NCBI RefSeq assembly: GCF_037076345.1
Contig: NZ_AP024702.1
Location: 3,410,001-3,474,000, forward strand
Source of the DNA: Haloferula helveola
Lineage (GTDB): Bacteria; Verrucomicrobiota; Verrucomicrobiia; Verrucomicrobiales; Akkermansiaceae
DNA: 64,000 nucleotides
Reading direction: 5' to 3'
Each line of letters opens with the position of its first letter. The first letter of the stretch is position 1. Below the pieces are notes generated by a model. It was not told the origin of the DNA. It saw nothing but the letters and a program-made list of their open reading frames with translations, and made no database searches. The position numbers and the translations under genes are program-made. Shown here piece after piece: positions 1 to 9,607 of the stretch.

Positions 1-37
1 AACAGTACCGAGGGTTCGAATCCCTCCCTGTCCGCCA
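1..37 (+). tRNA. 3' end of a tRNA, probably tRNA-Ser (5' part lies outside the window)
   Basis: The first 37 bases show a T arm (GAGGG-TTCGAAT-CCCTC), a seven-base acceptor strand CCTGTCC, discriminator G and an encoded CCA. The G discriminator, and a stretch before the T stem that looks like the 3' half of a long variable arm, point to tRNA-Ser. The anticodon is outside the window, so the isotype is an inference; Gln, Asp and Trp also carry G73. Confidence 0.75.
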
Positions 38-75
38 TCAGCCCCAGTCCAACTCGTTTGGACTGGGGCTGATGG
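35..75 (+). terminator. long hairpin directly after the tRNA
   Basis: An 18-bp perfect inverted repeat (35-52 against 58-75, 5-base loop) starts inside the encoded CCA. A hairpin this close to a tRNA 3' end is likely to act in transcription termination or as a 3'-processing guide. There is no long T tract after it, so Rho-independent termination is not certain. I saw no gene in the rest of the gap up to 325. Confidence 0.55.
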
Positions 76-325
76 CGTTTGGGATGGGCTGAGAAGCTTG
101 GTGAGCTCCAGCGAACCGGGTTTGAATTCGGAAAGTCGGCCATGCCGACGGCGTCCCTCCGGTGCGTGGCACGCACCCAAACTGGAATGGCCGGAGCGGA
201 GCGCAGGCAATCCCTCCGTGTCGGCCAGAGTGGATGGTTGAGCGGTCTGCCGATCCAGTAGTTGAGATCGATTTCAGAATCTGCACATCGATCCGGCCGG
301 GCGTGCCGCCTTTAGGACTGAAGGC

Positions 326-1114
326 ATGAAACTCACCAACCGCTCGCTGTCCAAAACGGGAACCATCACCGGAAGCCAACACTCCGGGAAAAGATTGGCT
401 CGAATCCTCGGGGCTACGGTCCTGCTATCGCTCCTGGTTCCGGGCCTCTCCGCGCGCACCTTCCATGACTCCAAGGGGCGCGCCATCGATGCCGAACTGG
501 TGTCACATGCCGGCGAAGCGTCCGACGAGGTGGTCATCCAGGTCAAAGGCCGCAAGCACACCGTCCCCGTGTCGAGGTTCTCCGAGAACGATCAGGCGTT
601 CATCCGCCGCTGGATGAAGGAAACGCCGGCCGCGGTGTCATTCCCTTATCACGACTACGAGATCTCCGCCAAGAAGGTGAAGGGAGACGGCGGGAACTAC
701 GTCTTCCAGATCGAGGTCGAGAACCAGGCGGACAATCCGGTCGAGGGCATCACGATCAAGTATCTGGTTTTCGCCCGCAACAGCATGGACAAGACCGTCT
801 CGCGGGAGGGGAGCGTCGAAGTTCCCCAGTCGCTCAAGTCCGGCGCGACCGCCAAGCTGAGCACGGAGGAGTTTGATCCCGACCAGATGGTGGTGAAGCA
901 AGACGGTGGAATCTCGGTTTCCTCGTCATCATCGAGCGGGCAGCGCAGGCGATCTGGCCGCTCGACCTTGCTCGGAGTGTTGGTGCGGGTCTGTGATTCG
1001 ACCGGCAGTGTCGTCGCCGATTGGCGATCTCCCGGAAACAACTTCACCGAGACCTGGCCGGGCGAGGATGCGGGTGGCGCTCCTGATAAAGAGCGGGTCA
1101 CGATCGAAGAGTAG
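326..1114 (+). CDS. exported SHD1-domain-like protein
   Basis: 262 residues. A basic N-terminus is followed by a hydrophobic stretch and a likely signal-peptidase site (about residues 26-43, ending LSARTF). Residues about 44-95 (FHDSKGRAIDAELV, then VPVSRFSENDQAFI) match the SHD1-like repeat common in exported Verrucomicrobia and Planctomycetes proteins, where the domain is thought to bind partners. The rest looks like a beta-rich domain (about 105-180) followed by a Ser-rich, then basic, tail. It stands alone upstream of a sigma-factor operon. The exact role is unknown. Confidence 0.7.
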   Translation: MKLTNRSLSKTGTITGSQHSGKRLARILGATVLLSLLVPGLSARTFHDSKGRAIDAELVSHAGEASDEVVIQVKGRKHTVPVSRFSENDQAFIRRWMKETPAAVSFPYHDYEISAKKVKGDGGNYVFQIEVENQADNPVEGITIKYLVFARNSMDKTVSREGSVEVPQSLKSGATAKLSTEEFDPDQMVVKQDGGISVSSSSSSGQRRRSGRSTLLGVLVRVCDSTGSVVADWRSPGNNFTETWPGEDAGGAPDKERVTIEE

Positions 1115-1193
1115 TCGGCCGGTTCAATGGTCCGCAGATCGATTCCGGTGGCCGCGCCGCTTCCCACTGAGAGACCGAAGTGATGAACCATTC

Positions 1194-1703
1194 GTGAACG
1201 TTCCTCCCGAGAAACCGCCGTCTGATCCTGATTGGCAGGCCTGGCTCGACCAACACGGCGCCGTGTTCTTTCTCTACGCCCGCCAGCAGACCCGCTCGGA
1301 ATCGGATGCCAAGGATGTGTTTCAGGACGTGCTCGTCGAAACCTGGGTCAAGGCCCGGGGCACGATTCCGGACAAGGCGGTGGTTCTGGCCACCATCCGG
1401 CGCCGCTCGATCGATCTGGGACGCAGCATCGACCGTCGGGTGCGCAGGGAGCAAACCGTGGCGACGCCCGAGGGCTCGTGGTTCGTGCCCGATTTCGATG
1501 CGAATGACACCCGCCGCCATTTGGTTGAATCGATCCAGCAACTGCCCGATGACCTGCGTGAGGTTTTGATCCTTCGAATGTGGGGTGATCTCAGTTTTCC
1601 AGCCATCGCAAGTCTCACGGATGTTCCCGTGCCCACCGCCACCTCCCGATACCGCTACGCCCTCGATCACCTGCGCAGAACCCTTGTAGAACTCCAGCCA
1701 TGA
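1194..1703 (+). CDS. ECF-type RNA polymerase sigma factor
   Basis: 169 residues from a GTG start. Region 2 (about residues 20-65, FLYARQQTRSESDAKDVFQD) binds core RNA polymerase and the -10 element. Region 4 is the helix-turn-helix near the C-terminus (LPDDLREVLILRMWGDLSF onward). The frame stays open further upstream to 906, but that part overlaps the preceding gene and lacks sigma similarity, so I chose the GTG just before the conserved part. It overlaps the next gene by four bases (ATGA), the usual arrangement with a cognate anti-sigma factor. The start is uncertain by a few codons. Confidence 0.85.
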   Translation: MNVPPEKPPSDPDWQAWLDQHGAVFFLYARQQTRSESDAKDVFQDVLVETWVKARGTIPDKAVVLATIRRRSIDLGRSIDRRVRREQTVATPEGSWFVPDFDANDTRRHLVESIQQLPDDLREVLILRMWGDLSFPAIASLTDVPVPTATSRYRYALDHLRRTLVELQP

Positions 1704-2137
1704 ACGACAGGCAACTTGAAGAACAGATCCGCAGCCTGGTCCCTGCTCCTTTGCCTTCCGACCTTGCCGCGCGGATGACCGAGCCGCCGCAACCCGTCAC
1801 GTCGGCGCGGTTGCGATTCCTTCGTCGCGGCGTGCCGGCCGTGCTTTCCACCCTCGCCGCCGCGGCCTGCGTCGTCCTGGTCTGGCGTCATGCCACCGGG
1901 CCCGCCGCAGCGCCGGACGATTCCGCCCCGCAGCCGGTCGTCACCGTGCACATGGAGGATTCAAGGCTGTTGGAGACCCGGACCCTGGAGGTTCTCGAAC
2001 ACGACGGCGGCATGTGGGAGATCGCCGAACAGGAATGGCAGGACAGCGACACCTTGCTCTGCTCGAATTCACCGATCCAGATGCGGATGGCCACCACCCG
2101 GCGCGAACTCGTCTGCCGGCCCGTTCATTTCGATTAA
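1700..2137 (+). CDS. membrane-anchored putative anti-sigma factor
   Basis: 145 residues. A short cytoplasmic N-terminus (MNDRQLEEQIRSLVPAPLP) is followed by one transmembrane segment (about residues 45-64) and a small periplasmic domain of roughly 75 residues. No zinc-binding motif is visible. The start overlaps the stop of the ECF sigma gene (ATGA), so translational coupling is likely. Size, topology and position fit an anti-sigma factor holding the upstream sigma factor at the membrane. The function is inferred from context only. Confidence 0.65.
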   Translation: MNDRQLEEQIRSLVPAPLPSDLAARMTEPPQPVTSARLRFLRRGVPAVLSTLAAAACVVLVWRHATGPAAAPDDSAPQPVVTVHMEDSRLLETRTLEVLEHDGGMWEIAEQEWQDSDTLLCSNSPIQMRMATTRRELVCRPVHFD

Positions 2138-2167
2138 TCCAACACCACACCTAACCTAACAAGAATC

Positions 2168-3043
2168 ATGAAACACACGATTTCCATCCTGGGCGTCCTC
2201 GCTTTCGGGCTGTTTGCGATTCCGTGCATGGCGGCGGAGAACGCCACTGCCGAAGCCACTGCCGAGGCAAACGCGGAAGCATCCGGCAATCAGTCGACGA
2301 GCGTGAAGAAGTCGGTGACCGTCACCTCGAACGGCAACCAAACGATTAAGAAGACCATCATCGAGCGCAACGGTCGCGAGGAGGTGATCACGGAAATCAC
2401 CGACGCCAATGGCAAGGTCACCACCCGCAGGGAGGGCGGTGATCCGGATGGTGACAAGGCGGACGAGGACGCCGGAGACGGGCCTGCTTACCTGGGTGTA
2501 CGCGTCACCGAGGCTTCCGGCGTGTTGCGCGACCAGATCGGATTGGCGGAGGACGAGGGCGTCGTGGTGGAACTGGTCGCCGCTGACAGCCCTGCCGAGA
2601 AGGGCGACATCCGCGCTAACGACATCCTGCTCGAACTTGATGGGGCAAGGCTCTCGGACGCGGAGGATCTGCGCGCCGAGTTGCGGCGTCACCAGCCTGG
2701 CCAGACCGTGACCGTGGAGTACCTGCGCCGCGGCGAACGCAAGACGACCGACGTGACGCTCGAAGCCCGCCCGGCGCAGGATGACCAAGGCGGCGCGCGA
2801 CAACTGCCGCCCGGTGCCGCGGAGATGTTGAGGGACGCCCGTGCGAGGATGAACGGAAATCAGGGGCCGGTCGACGTCCACGTCGAGGTCAACGGCAATG
2901 CGAATGGTGGCAATGGCGGCAATGGCGCCGCCGCCCTCGACGCGATCCTCAAGGACCCGAACCTGCCCGAGGAATTCAAGAAGACCGTGCGCGACATGCA
3001 GAAGCGCATGAACGGTGCCGGGCAAGACGGAGAGGCGGACTAG
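2168..3043 (+). CDS. exported PDZ-domain protein
   Basis: 291 residues. A clear signal peptide (cleavage after ...PCMAAEN) is followed by an Ala/Glu-rich linker and a charged segment. A single PDZ domain lies at about residues 107-200 (YLGVRV... VVVELVAADSPAEKGDIRANDILLELDG), and the tail is rich in Asn/Gly. No protease domain is present, so this is not an HtrA-type protease. It is likely a periplasmic ligand-binding or sensor partner. It follows the sigma/anti-sigma pair by 30 bases and is probably co-transcribed, so it may help sense the envelope signal for that system. Confidence 0.75.
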   Translation: MKHTISILGVLAFGLFAIPCMAAENATAEATAEANAEASGNQSTSVKKSVTVTSNGNQTIKKTIIERNGREEVITEITDANGKVTTRREGGDPDGDKADEDAGDGPAYLGVRVTEASGVLRDQIGLAEDEGVVVELVAADSPAEKGDIRANDILLELDGARLSDAEDLRAELRRHQPGQTVTVEYLRRGERKTTDVTLEARPAQDDQGGARQLPPGAAEMLRDARARMNGNQGPVDVHVEVNGNANGGNGGNGAAALDAILKDPNLPEEFKKTVRDMQKRMNGAGQDGEAD

Positions 3044-3146
3044 CGGGTGACTCCGCTTGCTGCGAAAGGCACTCACTGACCGGGAAACTTCAGGTGCAGG
3101 AGCCCTCTAACGGAGCAGCGTAAAGTCCATTCCTCCCTGTCCGGCA

Positions 3147-4214
3147 TCACCGCGGTGCCGGTCCCACGGTGCCGCCGTCGACGAACTTCGCTTGGGGCAG
3201 GATTTTCCGCTTGTCGGGTTTTCCTTGGGCGACGTTGTCGGCCCAGCGGATCGCGCGCCGGATGAGGGGTGCGATGTCCCAGCCGACATGGGCGACCGTG
3301 GGTTGGTTCCACTCGAAAAGCGGATCGGGATCGGCGCAGATGAGCGAGACGTCCTGCGGAGCGTGAATTCCGTGGCGACTCAGGTGCTGCTGGGCTGTCG
3401 CGAATGGAAGGACGCCGTCGATCAGCAAGGCCGTCGGCGGGGTCGCGGCAAAAAGGCGATCCAAAGTCTGCCTGACACCATCCGGTGAGCCATCCCAGCC
3501 GGGGACGTTGTAAGGCCCGGTCGCGATGCCGGCTTTGGCGAGTTCATCGAGAATGGCACCTGCGAGCAGTCCCGGCTCCTCATGGCTCGCGGGAGAGTCC
3601 GAGAGAAGCACGATGCGTTGGTGGCCCAACTCAAGCAGGCGGCGGGTGAGCTGGCGAAAGGCCAATGCCTTCGCGGGACCGCCTCCCGCCACCGGCAGCC
3701 GGAGCATGCCGCCGAAAATGGCGAACACGGGGATCGTCCGCTCCGCGAACCACGACAGGACTTCCCGAGATCCTGCCAGAACGATCCATGCGTCGGTCTC
3801 GCTTTTCTTTACGACAGGGGCCAGACGCTCCGGATCGAAGCTCAGCTCGCTGAGCGTCCGCTTGGCGAAATGGGGCGCATGCCCGGCTTCCAGCAGCCGG
3901 TGCCGGAGGTCGATCATGAAGGGCAGATCCTTGTCTTGGGGATCGTAGAGCATGATTCCCACCCGCAGTCGGATCTTGGCTCTCGAGTCTTCCGGAAGTC
4001 GGATCAGCCGGCGGCGGCCCACCCCCTGTGGAATCAGAAACCCCTGCTTCTCCAGCGCGCGAAGTGCGGCGTCAACGGTGGCCCGATGGACCCCCAGCTC
4101 GGCCGCCAGCGTGTGGACGCCCGGCATCGATCCGCTGAGCCGGCCCTCCGTGATTTCCCGACGCAGGTGACGCGCGACCTGGATCGGCACGGAAGAGGGT
4201 CGGAAGGGGAGCAC
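3147..4214 (-). CDS. GntR-type HTH regulator with a LacI/periplasmic-binding-protein-like sensor domain
   Basis: About 355 residues. The N-terminal winged helix (residues about 8-75, IQVARHLRREITEGRLSGSM, then HTLAAELGVHRATVDAALRAL) is GntR-like. Residues about 90-345 form a LacI-type sugar-binding sensor (VGIMLYDPQDKD, LSDSPASHEEPG, VSLICADPDPLF). This hybrid type regulates sugar catabolism in Verrucomicrobia and Bacteroidetes. It is divergent from the giant LamG gene and may control it. The start is uncertain: no in-frame ATG precedes the HTH except far upstream at 4460, inside the divergent gene. I chose the GTG at 4214; TTG at 4247 is the alternative. Confidence 0.8.
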   Translation of the reverse strand: MLPFRPSSVPIQVARHLRREITEGRLSGSMPGVHTLAAELGVHRATVDAALRALEKQGFLIPQGVGRRRLIRLPEDSRAKIRLRVGIMLYDPQDKDLPFMIDLRHRLLEAGHAPHFAKRTLSELSFDPERLAPVVKKSETDAWIVLAGSREVLSWFAERTIPVFAIFGGMLRLPVAGGGPAKALAFRQLTRRLLELGHQRIVLLSDSPASHEEPGLLAGAILDELAKAGIATGPYNVPGWDGSPDGVRQTLDRLFAATPPTALLIDGVLPFATAQQHLSRHGIHAPQDVSLICADPDPLFEWNQPTVAHVGWDIAPLIRRAIRWADNVAQGKPDKRKILPQAKFVDGGTVGPAPR

Positions 4215-4380
4215 GGCACAACCTGTCGGTAAACCGCCATGGTTCAAAGGAGAAAAGGAGTCGATCTCCGTTTGGAGATTTCGTGAATCTCGCCCTGATC
4301 TAGAGAAACGATTCTTGTCGTCGAAAACTGAGGTTTGAAGGCGTCGGGAGGAGCTTCGAAGGCATCCAAAAACCACCAAC

Positions 4381-7300
4381 ATGAAAAAATCCAAACCCGG
4401 CGCCGCACGAGTGGCGCGTCTGACCGGCCTGCGGGAGAGATCCGCGGGCGTTTCATCCAATCAACGGCTTCCCGGCCGATCCCTGCTTGCGGCGCTCGCC
4501 GTATGGGGCGGGCTCACGGCCGCGGGATCCGCCGACCTGATCGTCCACTACACCTTCGACGGAGACGCCGGCACGACCGCCACCGACTCCGAGGCGGTGC
4601 TGGGCGGCGACAACTTCGGCACGATCGGTGCCGGCAGCAGTTTCACGACCGACCTGCTCCGGGGAGACGTGCTTGCGACGGGTGGCGCGGACGGTCTCCT
4701 CATCGACTCCCTGAGTTCGGCCACCGGCTCCTACACCATCGCGGGCTGGTTCAGGGGAACCGGCAGCGGATATTTCTACGACCAAGGTACCAACCGTTTC
4801 ATCGCCTCGGTCGAAGCCAACACGACCAACAGCGGTGAAGGCACCGAGAACGGTCTGGGCTTCTGGGACGGCGCTTGGAAAAACAGCGCCGAAACGGGCG
4901 CGAACGATGGCGATTGGCACCACCTCGTCTGGGTGCTCGATGGAGGCACCGGCCAGTTCAGCACGTACGTTGATGGCGTCGCGATCGATGTCGATGTGGT
5001 CACCGCCGGCGTTCAAACCAGCCGGGCAGGCACGTGGTCGACTCTTGGAGACGGAGCCTCCCGATTCTTCGCTCACAATGCTTCCGCCGGAGCGGCTCTC
5101 TCGGGTTTGGCGGATGACATGCGGATCTACGACAACGCGCTCAGCAGTGTCGACGTGGCCACGCTTTACGCGGACACCCTGCACGTCGAGATCGGGTCTC
5201 TCACGCCCAGCGACGAGGCATCCGTCGATCCGGCGGCCGACTTGGTCGCCACATTCAACAAGGACATCGCTCTTGTTCCCGGAGGCACCATCACCCTGAC
5301 CGACCTTGACGACGGCTCGGGCACCACGGTGATCACGCTCCCCGACCCGCAAGTCTCGGTGGCCGGTCCGGTGCTGACCATTGATCCGACCTCGAATCTC
5401 GAGATCGCAAACTACGAAGTGGTGATCGACGGCAGCGCCATCGAAGACACCGCGACCACTCCGAACGCCTTTGCCGGAACGGAACCCGCGCAGTGGGTCT
5501 TCTCGACCGCGACCTTCTCGGTTGCGCCTGCAATCACGGAGGTGGCCGGAGACGGAGTGATCGGCGACGAAGTGCTGACCACCGGTGGCGGGGTCGCCTC
5601 GCTGATCACGCAGGTCGACACGAACTGGAAGGCCTATGGCGGAAACGGCGACGCGTTCTCAGGCATCGTCAGCCCGACCCTCAACGTCACCGCGACGGGG
5701 CCGGTCACGCTGACCTTTACCCACCGCTACAACTTCGAGCCTGACTACGACGGTGGTGCGGTCTTCGTCAGCGTCAACGGGGCGCCTGCGACCTATCTCG
5801 GCCCTTCGTCGTTCACCCAGAACGGCTACACGGGCACCGTCAACAACACCATCTGGGAAGGCGGCGAGGAAGTCTTCCACGGTGCTTCCACCGGCTTCGG
5901 ATGGCCGGCTTTGCTTACGAGCGTGGCCGACCTCGGGACCCTCAACGCGGGCGACACGGTCACGGTCGAATTCCGCAGCGGCTTTGACGCCAACACCTAT
6001 CCGGCCGGAGTGAACTGGGAGATCGGCACCGTGCTCGTCGAGGACGCGGCAAGCTCCGCGCTGATCGATGCCGACTTCACGGCCGACGGTCCGTCCGGTT
6101 TCACGATCTCGAATGATCTCACCAACGGCAGCTTCGGCGGCGGCTGGGAATATGCGAACATCCAGCACATCTTCGAGATCAACGCCGACACGCTGGCATC
6201 CGACCGCTACGCGCCGGACATCGCCGGATCCGTTATCGACCTCAACGGCGCCGACCTGGTCGTCGAGGTGGCGACGGGAACCCTGGATGCGGGCGACGCG
6301 TTCACGCTGTTCGACCTCTCGGGCGGAACCACGCTTTCGGGATCCGCCGGCAGCCTGACGCTTCCGGATGGTCTCTGGGACACGTCGACCTTCGAGATCG
6401 ACGGCAAGATCGTCCTGCTTCTGCCGCCGGGTGGCGGACCTACGGGTGGTGCCGACTTCGAAGTCGACGCGCGGCTCGACACGGACGGCGACGACATATG
6501 GGAAGACGTCAAGGGAACCGGATACAATTTCTACCTCGATACCGTCGGTGGCGTGAACCGCGTCTCGACCGGAAGCGCGACCCAGATGACCCGCGCCTAC
6601 GATATGCCCGGAGGTCAGTTGGGTTCGGGAGAGGGAACCGCTGGCGGCGCCAAGCTTATCTTGGGTTCGAACGGCAGCTTGGCCACGGAAGCCCAGTCCT
6701 TCTTCCAAGTGGGCTTCCACAGCAACGACGCGACCCTCGAGTTCTGGATCAAGCCGGACAACCTCGCTCCGACGACTACTGCCGGGCAGATCATCTGGGA
6801 AGATGGCGGCGGCTCCGGCTTCGGTCTGTTCCTGAGCCCTGCGGGTGAAATCTACACCAGTCAGGATGGCGGGACCGCTAGCGACGCGCAGATCTTCTAC
6901 GATGTGGCGAACGATCCCTCGGATCTCATTCCCGATCCGGCGACCGACGAGTTCTTCCAGGTCGTCCTCACGCGTCTCGCCTCCAACGGCACCGCCGAAA
7001 TGTTCATCAACGGACAATCCGTGGGAAGCGCGACCGCCGCCAATGGCGGCGGCTGGTCCGGCGGTGACGGCGTTGGCTTGGGCGGACGCGGCGAAGCCAA
7101 CACCGGCGGCCTCGGAGGAGGCGACGCCGGAACCGAGTCCTTCGACGGTCAGATCGGGCTGTTCCGGGTCTACGACCAGCAGATCCTCACCCAGCCGCAG
7201 ATCGAGGCGAACTATGACGCGGTCGCCGGAGCCGACGCGCTCCCGCCCGCCTACGTCAACCTCTCGCCAGCGAACCTGTCGACCGGTGTGTTCTTCGAGG

Positions 7301-9525
7301 ACAACCTGGTGGCGACCTTCACCGAGCTCATCGCCCTGACCGGCAACGGTTCGGTCACGCTGAGGAATCTCGACACGATGACCGACACGGTGATCTCGCT
7401 GCCGGACCCGCAGGTCACGGTGAACGAGAACCAACTGACCATCGATCCGTCGCCGGGTCTTGCCTACGACGCCCACTACGCGGTGCTCATCAGCTCCGAC
7501 GCGATTGTCGACCTGGCCTCCACGCCGAATGCGTTCGTGGGGATTTCGGATGACACGCGGTGGACCTTCACCACCGATCCACAGGATCTCGACGATCCCG
7601 CGGTGACCTCACTCACTCCTGCGGATGACTCGATCGACCTCGGGGCAGTGACCGAACTCGTCGTGACTTTTGATGAAACGATCGTGGCTGGTGCCGGCGA
7701 CATCACCCTCAAGAACCTGACGGAGAGCACGGAGTCGGTCATCGCGGTGACCGACAGCTCGCAGGTGACGGTCTCCGGAAACGTCCTGACCATCAGTCTC
7801 GCGGCGGTCAGTCCGACCGGAGGGCTCCGAAGCGGCACCGACTACGCCGTGCAGATCGATGATGGTGCGGTCACCGATATCAGCGGAAATACATTCGATG
7901 GTTTCGCCGATGACGTGAGTTGGAACTTCTCCACCGGCATCTTCGCCGAGGTGCTCTTCGCCGACACCTTCAACCGGCCGGACAGCACCGACCTGAATGC
8001 TTCGAGCGAAGGCAAGTCCGGCGTGTATGGCGCCGCCAACTGGGGAAGCGGCAACCTGCAGACGCTGATCGACATCAACGGCAACGCGATGCGGATCAAC
8101 ACCGATGACAGCGATGGCAACGATGGTGCATGGGCATGGGTCGAGCAGAACTTTACGGGCCTCAGCGAGTTCACGGTCACCTTGGACATTGCCTCCCAGA
8201 GCTCCGGTGGAAACGGCCGTTATGCCGGGTTCCGAGTCGGACAGACCCTGGCGGACATCAGCGGCGAGACGAGTGCGTCGACCGGTGGCAATCCTGCGGA
8301 CGTGCAGGTCTACCTCGACAACGTCGGCAGCACGCGCGGGATCCGGATCTATGAAGGAGCCTCGGATCTCGGATATGTCGTCACCTTCGCGAGCGGCATC
8401 GGCGAGCTGTCGGCCACCTTCACATGCGAAGACACCGTCGCCGGCGCCACCCTGAACTACGAGGTCTTCCTCAACGGAGTGTCGCAATACACCGGGTCCA
8501 CGGTGTGGAGCGGAACGGATGAGAACTACATCAGCGTCCAATCGAACTCGACCAATGATACCCGCTTCGACAGCTTTGCGGTCGAGGGTCTCGCCGCCGC
8601 ATCCGGCGACTACGATGCGTGGGCGGCCCTTTATCCGGGAGCCGACCTCGCTGATCCGAACGGTGACTTCGATGGTGACGGGAAGAGCAACGACTACGAA
8701 CGGCAGTTCGGACTCGATCCGACCGATCCGACGGATCTGGATCCGATCAAGGTGCCGTTCGATCCGGTCGCTGGCACCTTCACCTTCAGCCGTCGCGACG
8801 ACGCGCTCACCGGCTTGTTCACCGATATCGAGACCTCCTTCGATCTCGAGATGTGGACGGTCGATGGTGCCGCCGTGCTCGACGACTCGGCCGGGCCCGA
8901 CGCGAACGGTGTCGAACTCGTTCAGGTAACCGTCAGTCCCGGCCTGCTCGCGGCGCCGGCGCTCTTCGTCCGGATCAACCAGAACGACGGGACGGTGTTC
9001 TCCGCCAACTTCGAGAGCGACGACGGCGGCTTCACGCTCGTGGGTGCGCCTAACGATTGGGAATACGGAGCACCGAACTCGGACAACGGCGTCAACCTGA
9101 CCAACGTCACGACCGGCAACGGCGGTTCGGTGAATTGCTGGGGGACGAACCTCGGTGATGGCGCGGGCGATCTCGGGCTGATCACGGCGTCAGCGGATTC
9201 GATCCTGCGCTCGCCCGACATCAGCCTGACAGCGGCGGCCGGGGCCGAGCTTGAGTTCGCGGCTCTGCTGGATGCCGCGGGTGGCGACACGGTCGAGGTG
9301 CTCGTGCGTGAAGTCGGCACGGACAATCTGCTGGCGACCATCACGCCCTTCGGCGCCAGTCCGCTGGTGGCTCCCGTCGAGGCGGATTGGACCAGCTACG
9401 GTCCCTTCGACCTGGCGGCGGCGGTCGGCACCGACGTCTATCTCGAGTTCCGCTTCTTGGGCTCCGATGCGAACTACATCGGGCTCTACATCGACGACGT
9501 CACGGTTCGCAGGACGAATCCGTGA
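4381..9525 (+). CDS. giant exported LamG / SbsA-type Ig-like multidomain protein
   Basis: 1714 residues, with a hydrophobic export segment at about residues 33-51 after an unusually long basic N-terminus. Visible order: LamG-like (52-268); SbsA-type Ig-like (270-377, pattern 'VATFNKDI...GGTITLTDL'); a beta domain (about 385-560); LamG-like (690-952); two more SbsA-type Ig domains (961-1063 and 1077-1185); a beta-sandwich (1190-1400); an Asp-rich calcium-type hinge (about 1411-1450, DPNGDFDGDGKSND); a C-terminal module ending FVRIN; and a last jelly-roll-like domain. LamG and Ig domains of this kind bind glycans or form adhesive surface structures. No catalytic motif was recognised. It is followed by a strong terminator. 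Confidence 0.85.
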   Translation: MKKSKPGAARVARLTGLRERSAGVSSNQRLPGRSLLAALAVWGGLTAAGSADLIVHYTFDGDAGTTATDSEAVLGGDNFGTIGAGSSFTTDLLRGDVLATGGADGLLIDSLSSATGSYTIAGWFRGTGSGYFYDQGTNRFIASVEANTTNSGEGTENGLGFWDGAWKNSAETGANDGDWHHLVWVLDGGTGQFSTYVDGVAIDVDVVTAGVQTSRAGTWSTLGDGASRFFAHNASAGAALSGLADDMRIYDNALSSVDVATLYADTLHVEIGSLTPSDEASVDPAADLVATFNKDIALVPGGTITLTDLDDGSGTTVITLPDPQVSVAGPVLTIDPTSNLEIANYEVVIDGSAIEDTATTPNAFAGTEPAQWVFSTATFSVAPAITEVAGDGVIGDEVLTTGGGVASLITQVDTNWKAYGGNGDAFSGIVSPTLNVTATGPVTLTFTHRYNFEPDYDGGAVFVSVNGAPATYLGPSSFTQNGYTGTVNNTIWEGGEEVFHGASTGFGWPALLTSVADLGTLNAGDTVTVEFRSGFDANTYPAGVNWEIGTVLVEDAASSALIDADFTADGPSGFTISNDLTNGSFGGGWEYANIQHIFEINADTLASDRYAPDIAGSVIDLNGADLVVEVATGTLDAGDAFTLFDLSGGTTLSGSAGSLTLPDGLWDTSTFEIDGKIVLLLPPGGGPTGGADFEVDARLDTDGDDIWEDVKGTGYNFYLDTVGGVNRVSTGSATQMTRAYDMPGGQLGSGEGTAGGAKLILGSNGSLATEAQSFFQVGFHSNDATLEFWIKPDNLAPTTTAGQIIWEDGGGSGFGLFLSPAGEIYTSQDGGTASDAQIFYDVANDPSDLIPDPATDEFFQVVLTRLASNGTAEMFINGQSVGSATAANGGGWSGGDGVGLGGRGEANTGGLGGGDAGTESFDGQIGLFRVYDQQILTQPQIEANYDAVAGADALPPAYVNLSPANLSTGVFFEDNLVATFTELIALTGNGSVTLRNLDTMTDTVISLPDPQVTVNENQLTIDPSPGLAYDAHYAVLISSDAIVDLASTPNAFVGISDDTRWTFTTDPQDLDDPAVTSLTPADDSIDLGAVTELVVTFDETIVAGAGDITLKNLTESTESVIAVTDSSQVTVSGNVLTISLAAVSPTGGLRSGTDYAVQIDDGAVTDISGNTFDGFADDVSWNFSTGIFAEVLFADTFNRPDSTDLNASSEGKSGVYGAANWGSGNLQTLIDINGNAMRINTDDSDGNDGAWAWVEQNFTGLSEFTVTLDIASQSSGGNGRYAGFRVGQTLADISGETSASTGGNPADVQVYLDNVGSTRGIRIYEGASDLGYVVTFASGIGELSATFTCEDTVAGATLNYEVFLNGVSQYTGSTVWSGTDENYISVQSNSTNDTRFDSFAVEGLAAASGDYDAWAALYPGADLADPNGDFDGDGKSNDYERQFGLDPTDPTDLDPIKVPFDPVAGTFTFSRRDDALTGLFTDIETSFDLEMWTVDGAAVLDDSAGPDANGVELVQVTVSPGLLAAPALFVRINQNDGTVFSANFESDDGGFTLVGAPNDWEYGAPNSDNGVNLTNVTTGNGGSVNCWGTNLGDGAGDLGLITASADSILRSPDISLTAAAGAELEFAALLDAAGGDTVEVLVREVGTDNLLATITPFGASPLVAPVEADWTSYGPFDLAAAVGTDVYLEFRFLGSDANYIGLYIDDVTVRRTNP

Positions 9526-9556
9526 CCGGATCCCGGAAGGTATCCCTTCCACTTCG

Positions 9557-9584
9557 GCGGCCTCCTTCGGGAGGCCGCTTTTTT
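9557..9584 (+). terminator. Rho-independent terminator of the giant LamG gene
   Basis: A perfect 9-bp GC-rich stem (GCGGCCTCC / GGAGGCCGC) with a TTCG tetraloop is followed by six T residues, 30 bases after the stop codon. The T run lies on the plus side only, so it serves the giant gene and not the convergent gene ending at 9608. Confidence 0.92.
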
Positions 9585-9607
9585 CATCCGCTTGGAACGA
9601 GAACGGT

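Noticed and set aside
207-227. GCAATCCCTCCGTGTCGGCCA resembles the tRNA 3' end at 18-37, suggesting an island attachment site
   Set aside because: Only about 16 of 20 bases match, and there is no integrase or mobile gene between or near the two copies. Chance similarity is more likely.
906-1193. Longer start for the first sigma factor
   Set aside because: This part overlaps the preceding gene in another frame and shows no sigma similarity.
4215-4460. Longer N-terminus for the GntR-type regulator from the ATG at 4460
   Set aside because: It would overlap the divergent LamG gene and adds a stretch with no similarity to the family.
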